Assembly: GCF_900105805.1 (NCBI RefSeq)
Contig: NZ_LT629788.1
Span: 1,860,001-1,924,000 of the forward strand
Reading direction: 5' to 3'
DNA: 64,000 nucleotides
Source of the DNA: Pseudomonas moraviensis
GTDB taxonomy: Bacteria > Pseudomonadota > Gammaproteobacteria > Pseudomonadales > Pseudomonadaceae
This document shows positions 1 through 7,844 of the stretch, in pieces. The position numbers were made by a program, and so were the translations under genes. The notes beneath the pieces are model-generated. The model worked only from the letters and a program-made list of their open reading frames with translations. It ran no database searches and had not been told where the DNA came from. Numbering within the stretch: the stretch's first letter is position 1; every line of letters begins with the position of its first letter.

Positions 1-43
1 TGTTGGAGTGAAAGGTCTGCGTCTATTCGCAGTTGCTAGAGTC

Positions 44-93
44 ATGAGCTTCCAGCTCATTTGAAATCAAATGGCACAACGCCGTTGTGCCAT
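44..93 (-). terminator. Hairpins downstream of the first VOC gene
   Basis: Two inverted repeats lie just past the stop of the minus-strand VOC gene. A perfect 10-bp stem (ATGGCACAAC at 71-80, loop GCC, GTTGTGCCAT at 84-93) is followed, read on the minus strand, by a T-rich run. A second 7-bp stem (ATGAGCT 44-50, AGCTCAT 54-60) follows. The first looks like an intrinsic terminator; the role of the second is unclear. Confidence 0.6.
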
Positions 94-101
94 GGCTGTT
101 G

Positions 102-527
102 TTACTTGGCGAAGAGCTGGCTCATATCCTTGAACGCCTTGAACTCAAGAGCGTTGCCGCACGGGTCAAACAAAAACATGGTGGCTTGCTCGCCCACTTG
201 GCCTTTGAAACGAATGTACGGTTCGATCACAAATTCGGTACCAAACGACTTCAAACGTTCGGCCAGTGCCTCCCACTGTTCCCAACCTAAAATGATGCCG
301 AAGTGCGGAACTGGAACATCGTGTCCGTCAACCGGGTTGCTATGCACGCTTTCCTGCGAAGCGGTTTTTGGATGTTCATGAATCACCAGTTGGTGACCAT
401 AAAAATCGAAATCTACCCACTGCGTGCTGGAGCGCCCTTCTTCAAGACCAAAAACCTCACCGTAAAAGGTGCGAGCTGCAGCCAGGTCGTAAACAGGGAT
501 AGCAAGGTGGAATGGCGAGAGGCTCAT
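102..527 (-). CDS. VOC (glyoxalase/dioxygenase superfamily) protein
   Basis: This is a 141-residue single-domain vicinal-oxygen-chelate protein. It opens with the typical [11 protein letters not shown] strand, has [11 protein letters not shown] in the middle and [13 protein letters not shown] near the C-terminus, where the Glu is the usual third metal ligand of the fold. The start at 527 is chosen over an upstream in-frame ATG at 575 because GGAG lies about 7 bases before it and the fold begins there. Related proteins are annotated as glyoxalase-like or dioxygenase-like and are probably cytoplasmic. It is divergent from a LysR gene that may control it. The substrate cannot be told from sequence. 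Confidence 0.85.
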   Translation of the reverse strand: MSLSPFHLAIPVYDLAAARTFYGEVFGLEEGRSSTQWVDFDFYGHQLVIHEHPKTASQESVHSNPVDGHDVPVPHFGIILGWEQWEALAERLKSFGTEFVIEPYIRFKGQVGEQATMFLFDPCGNALEFKAFKDMSQLFAK

Positions 528-663
528 GAGAACTCCAAATATTTTTTGTTGGTTGGCGAACATTTCCACCGCCATTGGCTCTCTGGATTAAGCCGTTGCC
601 GTGGATGGGAAACATCGTAGGACGGGAAGCCAAACATAAAAATCAATATATATTTCTTAGAAA

Positions 664-680
664 CACAACTAATATTTGTG
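664..680. promoter_or_regulatory. Dyad abutting the LysR start codon
   Basis: CACAA (664-668) and TTGTG (676-680) form an inverted repeat separated by 7 bases in an AT-rich stretch. The dyad ends one base before the LysR ATG, in the place where a Shine-Dalgarno sequence would normally stand. It could be an autoregulatory operator; this is inference from position only. Confidence 0.3.
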
Positions 681-681
681 A

Positions 682-1560
682 ATGATCAAAGAACTGAAGA
701 CACTCATTGCTGTGGCGCGTGAAGGCACGTTCGCCGCTGCCGGCAACAAGATCGGCCTGACTCAGGCCGCCGTGAGCGCGCAAATCCAGCGCCTGGAAGC
801 CGAGCTCGGGTTCGAAATTTTCGACAGGAAAGGACGCTCGGCCCATCTCAACAAAATGGGCCACCAGATACTTCTGCAGGCGCAAGAGCTGCTGAGACTT
901 TATGACAATCTGGGCTCTACAACGCTGGGCGAGCCTCCCAGCGTGCTGGTCAACATCGGTGCGATCGCGTCCGTGCAGCGCTCCTATTTGCCCGATGCGC
1001 TCGCAAAGTTTCACAAACAGTGTCCGCAGTGCCGCACACGTGTTATCCCGGGCCTTTCAATGGAGATGGTGAACCTCGTCGACGCCGGCGAGATCGACAT
1101 GGCCGTGATCATTCGCCCGCCTTTCTCCCTTCAAAGTGACCTGCGCTGGACGACACTGGCGCTAGAGCCCTATCGACTGATCGTGCCACGTGACCTAGAG
1201 GGAGAAGACTGGTCGGAACTGCTGTCCAGCCAGCCATTCATTCGCTATGACCGATCATCCTTCGGCGGCAGGCAGGTCGACCGTTTCCTGCGGCAGATGC
1301 ATTTCACCTTGCAGGAAGTTTGCGAGCTGGATGAACTGGAGGCCATCATCAAGCTGGTTGAAAAGGGTGTAGGCGTAGCTCTGGTGCCGCAGACAAAACC
1401 CCATCAGGAATGGCCCACAGGTGTACGGGCGATCGATTTGGGACAACACACCTTTCACCGGGATATCGGGTTGGTACATCGGTCTCGACAGAGTTTTACG
1501 GAGCCTGTGCGAATTTTGGCCCAGCTTATTAGTGATCAGGTAACAGCGATCTCCAAATAA
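682..1560 (+). CDS. LysR-family transcriptional regulator
   Basis: This 292-residue protein has an N-terminal winged helix-turn-helix (residues about 1-60, containing GTFAAAGNKIGLTQAAVSAQ) followed by a LysR substrate-binding domain from about residue 85 (VNIGAIASV). Length and layout are normal for the family. No clear ribosome-binding site precedes the ATG; a small dyad occupies that position instead. It is divergent from the VOC gene, the usual arrangement of a LysR regulator and its target. It is followed by a bidirectional terminator. The effector is unknown. Confidence 0.9.
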   Translation: MIKELKTLIAVAREGTFAAAGNKIGLTQAAVSAQIQRLEAELGFEIFDRKGRSAHLNKMGHQILLQAQELLRLYDNLGSTTLGEPPSVLVNIGAIASVQRSYLPDALAKFHKQCPQCRTRVIPGLSMEMVNLVDAGEIDMAVIIRPPFSLQSDLRWTTLALEPYRLIVPRDLEGEDWSELLSSQPFIRYDRSSFGGRQVDRFLRQMHFTLQEVCELDELEAIIKLVEKGVGVALVPQTKPHQEWPTGVRAIDLGQHTFHRDIGLVHRSRQSFTEPVRILAQLISDQVTAISK

Positions 1561-1567
1561 GAGTTTC

Positions 1568-1592
1568 AAAAAAGGCCCTATCGGGCCTTTTT
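1568..1592. terminator. Bidirectional terminator between LysR and mvaU
   Basis: AAAAAGGCCC, loop TATC, GGGCCTTTTT form a GC stem flanked by A and T runs, so the hairpin can stop transcription from both convergent genes. Confidence 0.85.
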
Positions 1593-1606
1593 ACTCAATC
1601 AACACA

Positions 1607-1972
1607 TCACTTGGTCAGCCAAGACTCTACGGTCGCGGCGCCGTGCTTTGTCTTCCACTCCTTGAGCGTCTTGTGATTGCCGCCCTTCGTCTCTACCACT
1701 TCGCCGGAGTGCGGGTTTTTATAGACCTTCAACTGGCGAGGCTTGCGGCTACCCGCTTTGGACTCGACAGCTGGAGCGCGGCGACCTGCCTGTGGATCGA
1801 GCACATTGATCACGTCCTTCAAGCTGTAGCCGTACTTTGCGAGCAAATCACGCAGCTTGGTTTCGAACTCGATTTCTTTCTTGAGGCCTGCGTCACCCTT
1901 GAGGGCTTCGAGCGCCTGAAGCTGTTCGGCGAGGTGTTTTTCGAGCTGGCGGAATTCTGCGAGTTTGGACAT
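1607..1972 (-). CDS. mvaU: MvaT/MvaU-type H-NS-family nucleoid protein
   Basis: This is a 121-residue xenogeneic silencer that binds AT-rich DNA. Residues 1-60 are a coiled-coil oligomerisation region (LAEFRQLEKHLAEQLQALEA). A charged linker follows (KAGSRKPRQLKVYKNPHSGE), and residues about 85-121 are the DNA-binding domain with the KGGNHKTLKEWK signature of Pseudomonas MvaT/MvaU. The opening MSKLAEFR fits MvaU better than MvaT. The gene stands alone and is convergent with the LysR gene. It sits in a part of the window with several accessory genes, which is the kind of DNA such proteins silence, but nothing here shows that it acts locally. Confidence 0.9.
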   Translation of the reverse strand: MSKLAEFRQLEKHLAEQLQALEALKGDAGLKKEIEFETKLRDLLAKYGYSLKDVINVLDPQAGRRAPAVESKAGSRKPRQLKVYKNPHSGEVVETKGGNHKTLKEWKTKHGAATVESWLTK

Positions 1973-2039
1973 GAAATCTCTCTTCTGCTATTGATCGGGG
2001 TTTCCCGCTAAACAATATCCTAAATTTACAAAGTCGGAA

Positions 2040-2435
2040 CTACCGCGCCGGTACTCCCTCGATCAAGTAGACGTCCGTCTTGGCTGAACGCTGGCGGACT
2101 TTCCTCAGTTCTGTGTACTGCGCGGAGTTGTACCAAGCCTGGGCTTTTTCGACGCTCGCGAACTCGATGACCACACGGCGACGCTTTGGTGCTTCACCTT
2201 CAAGCGAAATGGTTTTTCCGCCTCGCACGATGAAATGTCCGCCATAGGGTTTGAAGGTTGATTCGACCTGCGCACTGTAAGGCTTCATCCCCTCGGGATC
2301 GGTAACTTCAAACTCGGCGACATAGTAGGCCGGTGGTGCGGCAGATTCTGCGTCCGATGCCATCACCTGATAACTGTCCGCCGCAAAATACGCCAGTCCC
2401 GCCAGGGCAATCGCCATCACCTTGAAATTTTTCAT
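2040..2435 (-). CDS. Secreted DUF1330-family protein
   Basis: This 131-residue protein has an N-terminal hydrophobic segment (residues 6-26) that looks like a signal peptide. The rest is a DUF1330 ferredoxin-like fold: YYVAEFEVTDPEGMKPY at the start, GGHFIVRGGKT in the middle and RRVVIEFASVEKAQAWYNS after it. The function of DUF1330 is unknown; the fold resembles small dimeric alpha/beta-barrel proteins. It lies 45 bases downstream of another secreted alpha/beta-barrel protein and probably shares its transcript. A PQQ dehydrogenase remnant lies upstream of both. Confidence 0.8.
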   Translation of the reverse strand: MKNFKVMAIALAGLAYFAADSYQVMASDAESAAPPAYYVAEFEVTDPEGMKPYSAQVESTFKPYGGHFIVRGGKTISLEGEAPKRRRVVIEFASVEKAQAWYNSAQYTELRKVRQRSAKTDVYLIEGVPAR

Positions 2436-2480
2436 TCATTTTGCTCCATTGAGAAATCAACTTGACCAGCGCGCAGCCGG

Positions 2481-2867
2481 TTATCGGCCAGACCGTGAAC
2501 CAAGCTCGATCGGGGTGGTTTCAATCAGGCGCTTCGACAGAATCATCGATTTCGTAGTAACAGCGTACTTTTTGAAGTGCGGCGATTCGATATGGCTTCG
2601 ATATGCCGAGTCGCTGGCGTAGATTTCGAAAAAATGAAACCAGTTTGGACGGTCGACTTCGGCCACGGCGTAGATGGATATGACGCCGGGCTCTACTCGA
2701 GTCGACTCAGAGATCTCTTCTTTGACTGCGGCTTGATAGGCCGCAACCTGTGCAGGGTCGATTTCAAGTTGCGCGATGCGTACCACCAGGCCATTGTCTT
2801 CGGCGGCCAGCGCTTGTCCTGCCAGTAATCCTGTCAATGCGATCACTCTTGATAAACGTTTACCCAT
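2481..2867 (-). CDS. Secreted ABM-domain protein (putative quinol monooxygenase family)
   Basis: This is a 128-residue protein with a signal peptide (residues 1-22, ending GQALAA) and an antibiotic-biosynthesis-monooxygenase-type domain. The domain shows VRIAQLEIDPAQVAAYQAAVKE, then EPGVISIYAV, then WFHFFEIYASDSAYRSHIESPHFKKY, whose last part matches the family pattern closely. The start at 2867 has a strong GGAAGGGG upstream; an ATG at 2888 is less likely. It precedes the DUF1330 gene, probably as one operon, and follows the broken PQQ-dehydrogenase end by 17 bases. The substrate is unknown. Confidence 0.8.
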   Translation of the reverse strand: MGKRLSRVIALTGLLAGQALAAEDNGLVVRIAQLEIDPAQVAAYQAAVKEEISESTRVEPGVISIYAVAEVDRPNWFHFFEIYASDSAYRSHIESPHFKKYAVTTKSMILSKRLIETTPIELGSRSGR

Positions 2868-2884
2868 CAGTTTTTCCCCTTCCT

Positions 2885-3058
2885 TCACTGCGGCAGCGCA
2901 TATGCCACCACGTAATCACCCTTCTGCGTCGTCGCCGAATTACCGCCAGCGCTGACGACCAGATATTGTCGGCCACTCTTTGGAGAAACATACGTCATCG
3001 GTGTTGCCTCCGCACCGAAGGGCAACCGCCCTTTCCGCAGCTCTTCCCCGTATGCTCG
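2885..3058 (-). pseudogene. 3' remnant of a membrane PQQ (glucose-type) dehydrogenase gene
   Basis: About 57 codons on the minus strand match the C-terminus of the intact Gcd encoded at 53774-56179. The remnant has GEELRKGRLP, then PMTYVSPKSGRQYLVV, then GDYVVAYALPQ; Gcd has GEEVWKARLP, PMTYVSPKTGKQYIVV and GDYVMAYALP. Upstream of about 3058 the similarity stops, and only 70 bases later the SRAP gene ends. The other ~750 codons of a full-length enzyme are absent. No plausible start or signal remains, so this is a decayed fragment, probably left by a deletion or by insertion of the neighbouring SOS module. Confidence 0.8.
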
Positions 3059-3130
3059 GCGGCTTCCCTGCTTATTGCCCGGTGTTGCAGCAGCTGAGCC
3101 AGCCACGTCGATTTTTCCACCGCTGGTTTA

Positions 3131-3841
3131 TCAATCGTCGACATCCGAGGCCAAGGAGAGCGGCTGAATGAGCTGCGGGCCTTGGTTACGCACGTTGCCC
3201 ACATCCTTGCCAACCTTGTACCAATGGAAATCTGTCGCCGGCCTGCAGTGCTCCATGGCTAATTCGCGAGCGCGTTCAGGTGAGGTATTGGGGTCGATCC
3301 ATTCACGCGCATGCTCAGGCGCCAAGACCAAGGGCTTGCGGTCGTGGATATCGACCATGCCTTCATCACTTGCCGCGGTGATGATGACGAAGCCGTCCCG
3401 TTCGTCCGGTTCCAGAGCTTCGTGCACCTCGGCCAACCCTGCGAAGAACATCGGAATCTGCTCTTTCAGGGTGATGAAATACGGCTGCTTTTTCTTCGGA
3501 TCTTCTTCGTCCTTGACCCACTCGAACCAGCCGTTCGCCGGCGCGAGTACGCGTCCGTCTGGCCAGAGCTGATTGAAAAATTTGCCGGTGATGACGGTCT
3601 CGACTCTTGCGTTGATCGGGTCAGGACGCTTTCCCTTCGCCCAGAAAGGCGCCCATCCCCATCTGACCTTGTCAATGCTCAAGCCCTCCCTAACCGGCCG
3701 GATGATTTCCACCCGCGTCGACGGTGCGACGTTGTATCGCTCAACGGGCCAGAGGTCATAGCCATTGATCACCAACTGCCTTGGCGCAAGCTCCTTGAGG
3801 TAGTGATCCATCGATTCGTAGATCGAGTAGCGTCCGCACAT
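3131..3841 (-). CDS. yedK: SRAP/HMCES-type abasic-site protein (YedK family)
   Basis: This is a 236-residue SOS-response-associated protein. Members use the N-terminal Cys to form a covalent link with abasic sites in single-stranded DNA. The sequence starts MCGRYS, so Cys2 is exposed after Met removal. Further family residues are visible: NAPS near 40, RWGWAP, INARVET, NGWFEW (active-site Glu) and HDRKPLVL (active-site His). Length is normal. It is divergent from umuDC and shares a LexA box with it, so it is very likely DNA-damage induced. Confidence 0.93.
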   Translation of the reverse strand: MCGRYSIYESMDHYLKELAPRQLVINGYDLWPVERYNVAPSTRVEIIRPVREGLSIDKVRWGWAPFWAKGKRPDPINARVETVITGKFFNQLWPDGRVLAPANGWFEWVKDEEDPKKKQPYFITLKEQIPMFFAGLAEVHEALEPDERDGFVIITAASDEGMVDIHDRKPLVLAPEHAREWIDPNTSPERARELAMEHCRPATDFHWYKVGKDVGNVRNQGPQLIQPLSLASDVDD

Positions 3842-3901
3842 GCTGTCACCCGTCGAATTGTGGTGCCTATGAGATTGACCGCAAGCGAACCAAATCGTTA
3901 A

Positions 3902-3917
3902 CTGTATGTACGTACAG
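3902..3917. promoter_or_regulatory. LexA (SOS) box shared by yedK and umuDC
   Basis: CTGTATGTACGTACAG matches the CTG-N10-CAG LexA operator with CTGTA and TACAG arms. It lies 60 bases from the yedK start and 22 bases from the umuD start, so one operator can repress both divergent units. Confidence 0.88.
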
Positions 3918-3939
3918 TTAACCTCCTAAGGCTTGCATC

Positions 3940-4371
3940 ATGAGCATCATTCTTCTCGGCCCACTCGCTACTGGCGGCAAGAAGCTGCCCCTTTATTCCG
4001 CCAGGGTACCGGCGGGCTTCCCCTCCCCTGCGGCGGACCACATCGAAAAGCACATTTCCCTGGATGAGCTGTTCGATATCCGGGCGCCGCACGTGTATCT
4101 GGTGAGGATCGATGGCGACAGCATGCAAGGCGCGGGCATCTATTCCGGGGATATGGTGATCGTCGATCGGAGCATCGAGGCGGTCAGTGGCGATATCGTC
4201 ATCGCTGCGTTGAACTCGGAGCCATTCTGCAAGCGCCTGCTTTTGCGCGAGAACGCCGTGATGCTTTTGTCGGAGAATCCGAAATACCCGGCGAGACATG
4301 TCATGGAAGGCGATGAGCTGGTGATCTGGGGTGTCGTGAAATACAGCGTCCGTGATCATGACCATGCGTGA
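3940..4371 (+). CDS. umuD: UmuD-type subunit of error-prone DNA polymerase V
   Basis: This 143-residue S24-family protein is a LexA-like autoprotease that becomes the UmuD' accessory subunit after RecA-stimulated cleavage. The cleavage site is Ala25-Gly26 in RVPAGFPSPA. The nucleophile Ser61 is in RIDGDSMQGAG and the general base Lys98 in FCKRLLL; these correspond to Ser60 and Lys97 of E. coli UmuD. It is preceded by a LexA box and overlaps the start of umuC, so the two are translationally coupled. Confidence 0.95.
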   Translation: MSIILLGPLATGGKKLPLYSARVPAGFPSPAADHIEKHISLDELFDIRAPHVYLVRIDGDSMQGAGIYSGDMVIVDRSIEAVSGDIVIAALNSEPFCKRLLLRENAVMLLSENPKYPARHVMEGDELVIWGVVKYSVRDHDHA

Positions 4372-5638
4372 ACCGGTTTTTGCACTCATCGACTGCAACT
4401 CGTTTTACGCGAGCTGCGAGCGCGTCTTCAGGCCCGACCTGGCAAAGACCCCTATCGTGGTGCTGTCCAACAACGACGGCTGTGTGATCGCGCGTAGTTA
4501 CGATGCCAAGCCTTTCGTGAAAATGGGTCAGCCGTACTTTCAGATCAAAGACCATCTACGCCGGCATGGAATCGTGGCTTTCAGCAGTAATTACGCGCTG
4601 TACGGCGACATGAGCGAGCGCGTCATGACCATCATCGAATCGATGGTGCCGGCACTTGAGGTCTATAGCATCGATGAGGCATTTGCCGATTTGACTGGCA
4701 TGCCCGGAGATCTGTCCGCGCTTGGCAGGCACATACGCTCAACACTTCTCAAACGCGCCGGCATTCCAGTCGGAGTGGGCATCGCACGGACGAAGACGCT
4801 GGCCAAGCTCGCCAACCACACAGCCAAACGGCTGCTGGACATCACTGGCGGCGTGGTGGATCTGTGCGATCCGTTCAAACGGGACTGGACGTTGCGCAAC
4901 ACCGATGTCGGCGAGGTCTGGGGCGTCGGCCGGCGCATGAAGGCACACCTGGAAACAATGGGCATCAAGACCGCGATGGACCTGGCGAAAGCCGATCCGT
5001 GGATGCTTCGCCAGAAATTCAGCGTGGTGATCGAGAAAACGGCTCGGGAGCTCGCCGGCACCTCATGCCTGGAACAGGGTGAAGCTGATCCACCCAAGCA
5101 GGAGATCTGCTGCAGTAGGATGTTCGGCAACCGGCTCACGCAGATCGAGCCGATCAAAGAGGCCGTCGCCACCTACACTCAACGTGCGGCAGAAAAACTC
5201 CGAGCGCAAAACTCGCTGTGCAAGAAGATCCGCGTGAGCATTCGCACCGGCATGTTCAATCCTGAGGAAGCGAAATATGCCAATGGCGCCTTGGTGGAGT
5301 TACCGTACCCGACCAACGACGTGCGGCTGATGACGAAGGCTGCGACCGAAGCGGTCAATCGTCTCTTCCGTCCCGGCTACAAGTACAGCAAGGCGGAAGT
5401 GCTGCTGATGGATCTGCGCCAGCCTGGCGAATTCACCGATGACCTGTTCGCGCAATCCCAGCCGGCGATGGCAGACAAGGTGATGGGTGTGCTGGATGAG
5501 ATCAATGGTCGCTGGGGAAAGGGAGTGCTGCGTGTAGCCAGCGTGCCTACAGCACCGGGATGGGCGATGCGTCGGGAGCTTATGAGCCAGAGTTATACGA
5601 CGAAGCTGGATCAGTTGTGGACGGTGAGCGCCAGGTAG
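4352..5638 (+). CDS. umuC: UmuC, Y-family translesion DNA polymerase
   Basis: This is a 428-residue Y-family polymerase, the catalytic subunit of Pol V. The palm carries FALIDCNSFYASCERVF (first metal-binding Asp) and VYSIDEAFADL (second Asp-Glu pair). A helix-hairpin-helix region follows, then a C-terminal little-finger and UmuD'-binding part of normal length. In-frame ATGs at 4352, 4358 and 4364 are all possible starts; the last gives MREPVFALID. It overlaps umuD and is under the same LexA box. Expression should raise mutagenic bypass during DNA damage. Confidence 0.95.
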   Translation: MIMTMREPVFALIDCNSFYASCERVFRPDLAKTPIVVLSNNDGCVIARSYDAKPFVKMGQPYFQIKDHLRRHGIVAFSSNYALYGDMSERVMTIIESMVPALEVYSIDEAFADLTGMPGDLSALGRHIRSTLLKRAGIPVGVGIARTKTLAKLANHTAKRLLDITGGVVDLCDPFKRDWTLRNTDVGEVWGVGRRMKAHLETMGIKTAMDLAKADPWMLRQKFSVVIEKTARELAGTSCLEQGEADPPKQEICCSRMFGNRLTQIEPIKEAVATYTQRAAEKLRAQNSLCKKIRVSIRTGMFNPEEAKYANGALVELPYPTNDVRLMTKAATEAVNRLFRPGYKYSKAEVLLMDLRQPGEFTDDLFAQSQPAMADKVMGVLDEINGRWGKGVLRVASVPTAPGWAMRRELMSQSYTTKLDQLWTVSAR

Positions 5639-5757
5639 CGGCGACGGGGTGGGCCTCTGCCGCCTGAAAAACGAGCGGCCTTGAAGGGCTGCTTATGGCC
5701 AGAAGCGGACAACGGTCAGGAATGAAAATCGCCGTCTGGCGTGTCGGCTATTTGCCC

Positions 5758-5788
5758 TGAGAATTCGCCACCATCTGTTAAATTCTCA
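5758..5788. promoter_or_regulatory. Inverted repeat ahead of the EamA permease gene
   Basis: TGAGAATT (5758-5765) and AATTCTCA (5781-5788) form a perfect 8-bp inverted repeat with a 15-base loop. It ends 9 bases before the AAGGA ribosome-binding site of the permease gene. It could be an operator or an mRNA hairpin; nothing more can be said. Confidence 0.3.
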
Positions 5789-5807
5789 GTTCACTGAAGG
5801 AACAGGA

Positions 5808-6743
5808 GTGCGATTCGTGAGCAAGTACAGTGCAAGCGGCGACAGTGTTGCCAAGGGCATATTGCTGATAAGCGCTGCTGTCTTTCTCCTTTCGCTGGCC
5901 GATGCAGCAGTCAAATATTTCAGCGCCAGACTTCCACTCTGGCAGTTGTTCCTCATCGTCTCCTGCCTGTCGGTGCCCACCCTTGTAGCCTGGCTCGCAA
6001 GGGACGTCAGATCGGGTCGATACTCAACCGCCTCGATGTTTTGGGTGACAATCAGGAGCATTCTGCTGCTGTTAATGTGGGTAACGTACTACTCGGCGTT
6101 ACCGTTGATCCCGTTATCAGTGGCTGCCGTGGCGATCTACACAACTCCCCTTTTCATAGCGCTTTTCTCCACCCTTTACGGAGGTGAGCCGTTATCACTG
6201 CGAGGTTGGGTTGCGATAGGAATAGGTTTCGCGGGTGTCGCCACAGTGTTACGCCCGGGATCAGATGTTTTCGTCCTTGCAACTCTGCTACCTGTGATTG
6301 CGGCTGTTTTCTACGCGGTCGCGATGGTTGTGACACGTCGACATTGTCGCAATGAACATCCACTGGTATTGGCGCTGGGCTTAAATATCGCTTTTCTTTT
6401 CGCCGCCGTAATCGGAGGCGGCGCATCGCTGATGGTCAGTGAGTCCACAGTTGCTGGTGCTGCATTTCTACTCTCTCCCTGGCAGACGCCCGGTTGGCAG
6501 GAGATGCTTTTTATCTTCTGTTACGCCTGCGCCCTGATTTTCATAAATACGGCTACCGCCAAGGCCTACCAGGTTGCGCCTCCAGCACTTATCGGGACTT
6601 TCGATTATGCGTACCTGGTTTTCGCCTGCCTTTGGGGTTATGTACTGTTCCAGGAAACGCCGGACACCTTTACATGGGCTGGAATTGTTTTGATTGTCAT
6701 TGCCGGCTTCCTGATTCTGCGCGCCCAAAAATGTAATCAATAG
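5808..6743 (+). CDS. EamA/DMT-family inner-membrane permease
   Basis: This is a 311-residue protein with about ten hydrophobic segments arranged as two EamA repeats. Examples are GILLISAAVFLLSLADAAVK at the start and GTFDYAYLVFACLWGYVLF with WAGIVLIVIAGFLI at the end. DMT proteins export or import small metabolites; the substrate is not predictable. The start is GTG at 5808 with AAGGA 6 bases upstream; a GTG at 5817 is also possible. Codon use is more AT-rich than in most genes of this window, suggesting recent acquisition. It stands alone. Confidence 0.85.
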   Translation: MRFVSKYSASGDSVAKGILLISAAVFLLSLADAAVKYFSARLPLWQLFLIVSCLSVPTLVAWLARDVRSGRYSTASMFWVTIRSILLLLMWVTYYSALPLIPLSVAAVAIYTTPLFIALFSTLYGGEPLSLRGWVAIGIGFAGVATVLRPGSDVFVLATLLPVIAAVFYAVAMVVTRRHCRNEHPLVLALGLNIAFLFAAVIGGGASLMVSESTVAGAAFLLSPWQTPGWQEMLFIFCYACALIFINTATAKAYQVAPPALIGTFDYAYLVFACLWGYVLFQETPDTFTWAGIVLIVIAGFLILRAQKCNQ

Positions 6744-6845
6744 GCGCTTCTTGGCCCAGAGATATCGCCCGTGAGCGGCAGTTGTCGGCCAGAAGCGGAC
6801 GTTTAATTTAATGTGGGCTGGGACGATTTCTGAAACTTGTGGGCT

Positions 6846-7604
6846 TTAAATGTCTCCCCATGCCTGTCCGCCGCTGGTAGGCTTGAACCGTGAATGTCTG
6901 CTTCGCCCCTTCCTCAATACCGCCTTAGCCTCTTCTCTGTTTCCGGACTGGCAGTGATGGATGTAGTGCTCAAGCGTCTCCTGATTCTCGTAGTCGGCAC
7001 CCAGCCAGTCCAATTCCGTATCAACATACTGAATAATTTCCTCGAGTTGCGCACTAAACCACTCACCATTTGTGCGGTACTGGGCAAAATGCTCATGGCA
7101 CTGCGTTTCGGCCGCAAGGCAGTCTGCAACTTTGACGTTTACGACATTGACGATAGGGCTCCCATGGCCGCCCATCTGTGCACGCTGCCGACGGCCAGCC
7201 GTCTTGGTGTGCCCGATTTTGCTCAGCCCCGTTATCCCATCAAATAAAACATAGACATAGCCTGTCAGCCGGTCAGGAGGGGTCGTAGGAGTGCCAGGCA
7301 CCCGCGATGCTAGATGAGGGAGGAATTCTTTCGCAGCTTGTACTAGATGCGCCCAGGTCGGATGCACATCTTGTCTTACGCGCTCCTTGTTCTGCTTACG
7401 CAGTTCAGTCATACGGTCAAACTCATCCATGTGCGCCAAACGGTTCGCCTCATCGAGAATCATGCCCCAGCCAAATTTCGCCAATTCTTCCTGGAAGCGC
7501 TTTGCAGGTAAACCGAAAGTGACTGCCAGGTCGGCGAGTTCGACGTTTATGAATTGTTCTGCTGATCCATTTTTATCAGCTTCGGTTTTGGTGTCTCTGG
7601 TCAA
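6846..7604 (-). CDS. T5orf172/GIY-YIG-like nuclease-domain protein
   Basis: This 252-residue protein has an N-terminal helical region (residues about 15-100) of unknown type. A T5orf172/MUG113 domain follows, related to the GIY-YIG nuclease fold. GYVYVL at 115-120 and SKIGHT at 128-133 stand for the GIY and YIG strands, Arg residues follow at 138-140, and the Glu of GEWFSA lies near 181. Such domains occur in phage, mobile-element and defence proteins and in some regulators. The C-terminal 40 residues are basic. It is a lone gene in an AT-richer accessory stretch. Function is unknown; nuclease activity is only a family-level suggestion. Confidence 0.75.
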   Translation of the reverse strand: MTRDTKTEADKNGSAEQFINVELADLAVTFGLPAKRFQEELAKFGWGMILDEANRLAHMDEFDRMTELRKQNKERVRQDVHPTWAHLVQAAKEFLPHLASRVPGTPTTPPDRLTGYVYVLFDGITGLSKIGHTKTAGRRQRAQMGGHGSPIVNVVNVKVADCLAAETQCHEHFAQYRTNGEWFSAQLEEIIQYVDTELDWLGADYENQETLEHYIHHCQSGNREEAKAVLRKGRSRHSRFKPTSGGQAWGDI

Positions 7605-7782
7605 TTGAATAATTCCCGTTGCCTAATTTCGAAAATCGCGCCGTATCACACCCAAATATACGAGGTGTTGTCGATAAAGGAGGTTTTGTTCGTGGAGCAA
7701 GACGTCGCAGGGCGGCGAACCGAGCGCTAAGGAAGGGCCACATTTGGAGGCTATTTTCGGTAACGTCCGACCAATTAGGCTG

Positions 7783-7812
7783 GTTTTCTGCCTGCCGTCA
7801 CAGGCAGAAAAC
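7783..7812. terminator. Long hairpin downstream of the second VOC gene
   Basis: A perfect 12-bp stem (GTTTTCTGCCTG at 7783-7794, loop CCGTCA, CAGGCAGAAAAC at 7801-7812) lies about 30 bases past the VOC stop. On the minus strand the stem ends in T-rich sequence. A shorter outer pair, GTCCGACC and GGTCGGA, flanks it. It may be a terminator or a dispersed palindromic element. Confidence 0.5.
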
Positions 7813-7844
7813 GACCCAAAGCTGACGGTCGGATTGGCTCAGAT

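Noticed and set aside
7619..7825. A 68-codon ORF between the GIY-YIG and VOC genes.
   Set aside because: It runs through a long hairpin, has no ribosome-binding site and no recognisable sequence.
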